Source: Micromonospora lupini
GTDB taxonomy: Bacteria > Actinomycetota > Actinomycetes > Mycobacteriales > Micromonosporaceae
Direction: 5' to 3'
Assembly (NCBI RefSeq): GCF_026342015.1
Contig: NZ_JAPENL010000001.1
Span: 2,356,001-2,420,000 of the forward strand
DNA length: 64,000 nucleotides
The stretch's first letter is position 1; each line of letters begins with the position of its first letter. The notes below the pieces were generated by a model. It had not been told where the DNA came from, did not search any database, and saw only the letters and a list, made by a program, of their open reading frames with translations. A program made the position numbers and the translations under genes. This document shows, one piece after another, positions 60,301-64,000 of the stretch.

Positions 60301-61833
60301 GTGCGACGAGTCCTCACGGCGGCCACCGCCGCCCTGACCCTCACCACCGCCGGCACCATGCTCACCGGCGCGCCCGCCCCGGCCGCCCCGACGGGCTGGG
60401 GCCGGCCCGTCGTCTCGGTCGCGCCGCAACCCGGCGCCGCGGGCCTTGGCGACACCTACTTCCCCGACTACGGCAACGGCGGCTACGACGTCTCGCACTA
60501 CGACGTCCGGCTGCGCTACGACCCCGCCACCGACCGGCTCACCGGCACCACCACGATCCTCGCCACCGCGACGCAGGACCTCTCGGCGTTCAACCTGGAC
60601 TTCCTGCTCGACGTCGAGTCGGTGCGGGTCAACGGCTGGGAGGCTGGCGCCGCCAAGGCGGGCGCGCACGAGCTGGTGGTCACCCCGACCCGCACGATCA
60701 CCCGGGGCCAGCAGCTGACCATCGTGGTGCGCTACGGCGGGATCCCGTCGGAGACCCTTGTCAACGGCTACACCGGCTGGACGCGCACCGACGACGGCGC
60801 GCTCGCGGTAAACGAGCCCGAGTCGGCGTGGTGGTGGTTCCCGAGCAACGACCACCCGCTGGACAAGGCCACCTTCGACATCTCCGTCTCGGTGCCCAAC
60901 GGCGTTGAGGTGATCAGCAACGGCGTGCAGCCCCGGCCGCCGGCGGCCGAGGCCGGCAACCGCACCCGGTGGATCTGGCGGACCACCTCCCCCACCGCCA
61001 CCTACCTGGCCTTCATGGCGATCGGTCAGTACGACATCGTCACCGACACCACCCCGGGCGGCCAGCCGGTCATCAACGCGTACAGCACCTCGCTGGGCGC
61101 GCTCGGGCCGGCCGCGCGGGCCAGCGTCGAGCGGACCGGCGAGATCACCGACTGGGAGAGCGGGATCTTCGGCCCGTACCCGTTCGAGGCACGAGGTGGC
61201 GTGGCCGGGCCGGTGGACGGCATCGGCTTCGCCCTGGAGACGCAGACCCGCCCGGTGTACGGCCCGGGCTTCTGGCGTCGTGGCGCCAACACGTACGTGG
61301 TGGCCCACGAGAACGCCCACCAGTGGTTCGGTGACTCGGTCTCGGTCGCCGAGTGGCGCAACATCTGGCTCAACGAGGGCTTCGCCTCGTACGCCGAGTG
61401 GCTCTGGTCGGAGGAGCAGGACGAGGGCACCGCGCAGGAGGTCTTCGACTTCACCTACGCCAGCTACCCGGCCGACGACGAGTTCTGGCAGGTGCTGCCC
61501 GGTGACCCGGGCGCGGACCGGGTCTTCGACAACGCGGTCTACGACCGGGGCGCGATGACGCTGCACCAGCTCCGGCTGGCCGTCGGCGACGACGCGTTCT
61601 TCGCGATCCTGCCGGCGTGGACGGCCGAGCACCGGTACGGCAACGGCACCATTGAGGAGTTCCAGGCCCTGGCCGAGCGGATCTCCGGTCTGGACCTGGA
61701 CGAGCTGTTCACCACCTGGCTGTTTACCGCCGGCCGACCGGACGTGGCCAGCGCCGCGCGCAAAACCGCCCCGCCCACCGAACCAAAGTCCTGGTCCAAA
61801 ATCCACGAATCCCACGAGTTGCTGTCCCACTAA
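60301..61833 (+). CDS. Secreted M1 family metallopeptidase
   Basis: The 510-residue zinc aminopeptidase-like enzyme begins with a signal peptide (VRRVLTAATAALTLTTAGTM) cleaved near residue 30. The zinc site HENAHQWFGD (His 336, His 340) is followed by NEGFASYAEW, giving the third ligand Glu 359. The exopeptidase loop reads GIGFALETQTRP instead of GAMEN, as in several bacterial M1 enzymes, and the C-terminal ARM-type domain is missing, so the protein is short for the family. GTG 60301 is chosen because GGAGGGAG lies 8 bases upstream; the ATG at 60283 is in frame. Confidence 0.93.
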   Translation: MRRVLTAATAALTLTTAGTMLTGAPAPAAPTGWGRPVVSVAPQPGAAGLGDTYFPDYGNGGYDVSHYDVRLRYDPATDRLTGTTTILATATQDLSAFNLDFLLDVESVRVNGWEAGAAKAGAHELVVTPTRTITRGQQLTIVVRYGGIPSETLVNGYTGWTRTDDGALAVNEPESAWWWFPSNDHPLDKATFDISVSVPNGVEVISNGVQPRPPAAEAGNRTRWIWRTTSPTATYLAFMAIGQYDIVTDTTPGGQPVINAYSTSLGALGPAARASVERTGEITDWESGIFGPYPFEARGGVAGPVDGIGFALETQTRPVYGPGFWRRGANTYVVAHENAHQWFGDSVSVAEWRNIWLNEGFASYAEWLWSEEQDEGTAQEVFDFTYASYPADDEFWQVLPGDPGADRVFDNAVYDRGAMTLHQLRLAVGDDAFFAILPAWTAEHRYGNGTIEEFQALAERISGLDLDELFTTWLFTAGRPDVASAARKTAPPTEPKSWSKIHESHELLSH

Positions 61834-61871
61834 CCGCCCACCCCTACCCCACCCCCGCCCCGGCCCACCCT

Positions 61872-61953
61872 GTCGATCATGAAGTTGTGGCTGGCAGAAG
61901 ATGACTGATGCCCTAAATCTGAGGCACCACAACTCGATGATCGACGCGGTCGG
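61872..61953. repeat. Inverted repeat downstream of the M1 gene
   Basis: GTCGATCATGAAGTTGTGG at about 61872-61890 is inverted with two mismatches at about 61926-61953 (ending in CGATGATCGAC). The central part is A+T-richer than the flanks. I recall GATCATGAAGTTGTGG-type palindromes as common between genes in Micromonospora, but this cannot be checked here. It could terminate the M1 transcript. Confidence 0.55.
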
Positions 61954-62141
61954 GGGTGGGGCGGGGGTGGCGGCGGGTTGAGGGCGAATGGCGGAACCGC
62001 CCCCGCTGATCCGCCCTGCGCCGTACGCACGGCCGTCACGGCCACACTCCACCGAAGTGGGGCAACCGGAGGCCGGCCGAGCGGAGAGGTACGGCCGAGC
62101 CGGAGGTACGGCCGGGTCGGGGCCGAAGGGTGGTGGACGAG

Positions 62142-62221
62142 TGCTTTGGAGCTGATGCCGTCAACGAATCATCCGCGGACGGGACCCATCCCGATTCGTC
62201 TATGACATCAGCTCCAAAGCA
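62142..62221. repeat. Long imperfect palindrome with perfect 16-bp ends
   Basis: TGCTTTGGAGCTGATG at 62142-62157 is exactly inverted at 62206-62221. A second pair, ACGAATC and GATTCGT, lies inside, and the centre is GC-rich. The element is a strong cruciform or RNA hairpin candidate, between the first palindrome and the tandem array. Confidence 0.65.
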
Positions 62222-62239
62222 TCCGAAGCCCACCCACTA

Positions 62240-62544
62240 GGCCAAGCCGAGCCGGGCCGGGCCAAGCCAGGCCGGGCCAAGCCAGGCCGGGCCAAGCCAG
62301 GCCGAGCCGAGCCAGGCCAGGCCAGGCCAGGCCAGGCCAGGCCGAGCCGGGCCGAGCCGGGCCGAGCCGGGCCGAGCCGGGCCGAGCCGGGCCGAGCCGG
62401 GCCAAGCCGGGCCAAGCCGGGCCGAGCCGGGCCGAGCCAGGCCGAGCCGGGCCAAGCCGGGCCAAGCCGGGCCAAGCCGGGCCAAGCCGGGCCAAGCCGG
62501 GCCAAGCCGGGCCAAGCCGGGCCAAGCCGGGCCAAGCCGGGCCG
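62240..62544. repeat. Tandem array of a degenerate 5-bp unit GCC[AG][AG]
   Basis: About 305 bp (some 60 units) consist only of pentamers GCCAA, GCCAG, GCCGA and GCCGG. They are arranged in blocks: first mixed units, then a run of GCCAG, then alternating GCCGA-GCCGG, then alternating GCCAA-GCCGG. The 10-bp period of the last blocks points to repeated local duplication. Open frames across it are low-complexity and not coding. The array ends at the start of GTGAACGCG. Confidence 0.95.
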
Positions 62545-62604
62545 GTGAACGCGACCCCGATCGGTGAACACCTCGGCGGCGGGGCAGCGGGGCAATGGGA
62601 TGGG

Positions 62605-63093
62605 TTAGGGCTGGGTGGCTTCGACGGCGCGGATGTGTCGGTAGGCGAACCAGAGCGGCGGGAAGGCACCCACCGCGAAGGACAGGTCGATGAGCGTCCA
62701 GAACCACGGGATGTCCCGGATCGGGCCACAGATCAGCGCCAGCGGGACGATCCCCGCGCAGGCGATCATGCCGACCTGCACCACCCAGACGTTGCGCACC
62801 GGGTCACGCAGCGGCCCCCAGAACGCCACCGCCAGCACCAGGTGGGCGAAGGCCAGCCAGTCGGTGCCGTAGAGCAGGAACGGGTAGTCCTCGCCCGCCG
62901 TCACGAGTCCGGTGTGGACTCGTTCGATCCAGTCGACGAGCGCCGGCACCTGACCGGCGAGCGGGTCCAGCGCGCGCAGCAGCCAGCGCACCTCGATCTC
63001 CAGCGGGAACGCGGTGGCACCGCTCAGGAAGAGCCCGATCAGCACGATCCACAGCCAGCGACGGGTCCGTCGTAGCCGCTCCTCATTGTCCAT
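62605..63093 (-). CDS. Four-TM membrane protein of unknown function
   Basis: The 162-residue protein has a short charged N-terminus (MDNEERLRRTRRWLWIVLIG). It has four hydrophobic helices at about residues 13-30, 77-92, 104-122 and 132-150. The loop PLEIEVRWLLRALDPLAGQV between the first two is predicted outside. Similar small actinomycete membrane proteins have no known function. It reads towards the tandem array and is the only gene between the array and gltD. Confidence 0.7.
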   Translation of the reverse strand: MDNEERLRRTRRWLWIVLIGLFLSGATAFPLEIEVRWLLRALDPLAGQVPALVDWIERVHTGLVTAGEDYPFLLYGTDWLAFAHLVLAVAFWGPLRDPVRNVWVVQVGMIACAGIVPLALICGPIRDIPWFWTLIDLSFAVGAFPPLWFAYRHIRAVEATQP

Positions 63094-63163
63094 GAGCGCA
63101 GCGTAACGATGATCTTCAGGCCGGTACGTCCCGTCGGCGGTGACCGCTGTCTCACCGACGGAC

Positions 63164-63195
63164 GGCCGGCGCGGCAGATGCCTGCCGCGCCGGCC
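63164..63195 (-). terminator. Terminator downstream of gltD
   Basis: A perfect 14-bp GC stem (GGCCGGCGCGGCAG at 63164-63177, inverse at 63182-63195) with a 4-base loop begins 19 bp past the gltD stop on the minus strand. Confidence 0.8.
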
Positions 63196-63213
63196 GGAAC
63201 CCCTCGAACAGCC

Positions 63214-64000
63214 TCAGCGCACGGCGAGCGCCTGCGCCGCCGGGCCGACCGGGGCGGGTAGCGCCCCGGCACCGCCCAGGTAACCGTGGATCGCGGCGGC
63301 AGCCGCACGGCCCTCGGCGATGGCCCAGACGATCAACGAGGCGCCCCGGTGCATGTCACCGGCGACGAACACGCCGTCGGCGGCGGTCTGCCAGTCGTCG
63401 CGGGCGTCGATCGCGCCCCGCGGATTGCGGGTCACGCCGAACTGCTCCAGCAACGGCTGCTGCTCGGTGCCCTCGAAACCGATCGCCAACAGCACCAGGT
63501 CCGCCGGCAGCTCCCGCTCGGAACCCGGGACGACGGTGACGACCCGCCGGCCGTCGCGCTTCTCGACTGTCACCTCGGCGATCCGCACCGCGCGCACCTG
63601 ACCGGTGCCGTCGTCCACGAACTCCTGCACCGCCACGGCGAAGACCCGCTCGCCGCCCTCCTCGTGCGCCGGGTAGCTGCGCAGGACCCACGGCCACGTC
63701 GGCCACGGGTCCCGGGCCTCGTCGCGCTCCTGCGGCGGCTGCGGGTACAGGTCGAGCTGGTTTACGCCTGCGGCGCCCTGCCGGTGGGCGACGCCGAGGC
63801 AGTCGGCCGCCGTGTCTCCGCCACCGATGATCACCACGTGCTTGCCGGCAGCGTCGATCGGGGTGCCGTCCGGCAGCACCGCCCGCGGCAGCCGGCGCTC
63901 GCCGGTGGCCACCACGCCGGCCTGGTCGGTGGCCGCGGTAGCGACCGCCCGATTCGCCGCGACCAGGTGCGCCATCGCCTGGTGTACGCCCCGCAGCGCC
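63214..64000 (-). CDS. gltD: Glutamate synthase small subunit, C-terminal part (runs off the right edge)
   Basis: GltD passes electrons from NADPH through FAD to the large glutamate synthase subunit for glutamine-dependent glutamate formation. The 261 codons present cover the NADPH-binding domain, HVVIIGGGDTAADCLGVAHR (GGGDTA), and the C-terminal FAD segment GVFVAGDMHRGASLIVWAIA, as in GltD and related FAD/NAD-dependent subunits. The N-terminal cysteine-rich Fe-S domain lies outside the window, so the start is not seen. A strong terminator follows. Confidence 0.95.
   Translation of the reverse strand, partial: ALRGVHQAMAHLVAANRAVATAATDQAGVVATGERRLPRAVLPDGTPIDAAGKHVVIIGGGDTAADCLGVAHRQGAAGVNQLDLYPQPPQERDEARDPWPTWPWVLRSYPAHEEGGERVFAVAVQEFVDDGTGQVRAVRIAEVTVEKRDGRRVVTVVPGSERELPADLVLLAIGFEGTEQQPLLEQFGVTRNPRGAIDARDDWQTAADGVFVAGDMHRGASLIVWAIAEGRAAAAAIHGYLGGAGALPAPVGPAAQALAVR

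Noticed and set aside
62240..62544. CRISPR-like array
   Set aside because: Units are contiguous 5-bp repeats without spacers, and there are no cas genes.
62200..62729. Overlapping minus-strand frames through the pentamer array
   Set aside because: Low-complexity PGLARLGPAW-type repeats that arise from the 5-bp unit in any frame; no start signal or family.

Overview
The window is high-GC DNA (roughly 70% or more) with many GTG starts, GGAGG-type ribosome binding sites and 4-bp stop/start overlaps. A PdtaR-type ANTAR regulator, a deazaflavin (F420)-type nitroreductase-family protein, a CBM2-linked polysaccharide lyase and a probable DUF6244 protein point to an actinomycete of the family Micromonosporaceae, most likely Micromonospora. 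This assignment is inference from gene content; no rRNA is present.

Layout. 1-6 kb: 5' part of rpsA, a methyltransferase, a Uma2-type nuclease, a DUF2945/DUF3140 pair, then polA. 6-11 kb: a complete branched-chain amino acid ABC operon (livK-livH-livM-livG-livF, minus strand) with a hairpin after livK and a terminator after livF. 11-18 kb: a lipoprotein, the pdtaR regulator, an odd tRNA followed at once by a LAGLIDADG/HTH protein, an alpha/beta-hydrolase relic, a Rossmann protein, a PLP gamma-lyase with a divergent AsnC regulator, and a luciferase-like oxidoreductase. 18-30 kb: rhamnogalacturonan lyase with CBM2, aromatic amino acid decarboxylase, TauE exporter plus Rrf2 regulator, YceI, tesB-pyk, a berberine-bridge-type oxidase and small proteins. 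30-41 kb: a 1318-residue TPR-CHAT caspase-like protein, aldo/keto reductase, secreted lipase, a TetR/MFS pair around three operator palindromes, a SEC-C protein, an F420-type protein and a small exported protein. 41-43.5 kb: a mini-GntR regulator diverging from three overlapping unknown genes.

43.5-53.7 kb holds the most interesting locus, a compact biosynthetic cluster. It has an APH-fold phosphotransferase, an FAD monooxygenase, a stand-alone condensation domain coupled to an MFS exporter, and a minus-strand operon of radical SAM (twitch-type), acyl carrier protein, ATP-grasp ligase, glycosyltransferase and NDP-sugar epimerase. The ATP-grasp/ACP/radical SAM set recalls butirosin side-chain assembly (BtrJ/BtrI/BtrN). 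I infer a glycosylated, aminoacylated or amidated small molecule. The condensation-exporter operon is preceded by a 7-codon leader ORF with a strong Shine-Dalgarno, a long hairpin and a second hairpin over the gene's own Shine-Dalgarno, which together look like an attenuator.

53.8-60.2 kb is a three-gene module: a membrane-anchored periplasmic-binding-type sensor with a degraded NTPase-like N-terminal region, an FtsK/SpoIIIE ATPase and a small membrane protein. It is followed by an M1 metallopeptidase, an intergenic region packed with palindromic repeats and a 5-bp tandem array, a membrane protein and the 3' part of gltD.

Several palindromic elements lie between genes. They include one 36-bp palindrome present in two copies 17.5 kb apart and a nested palindrome upstream of rpsA. 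I found no CRISPR array, insertion sequence or prophage.
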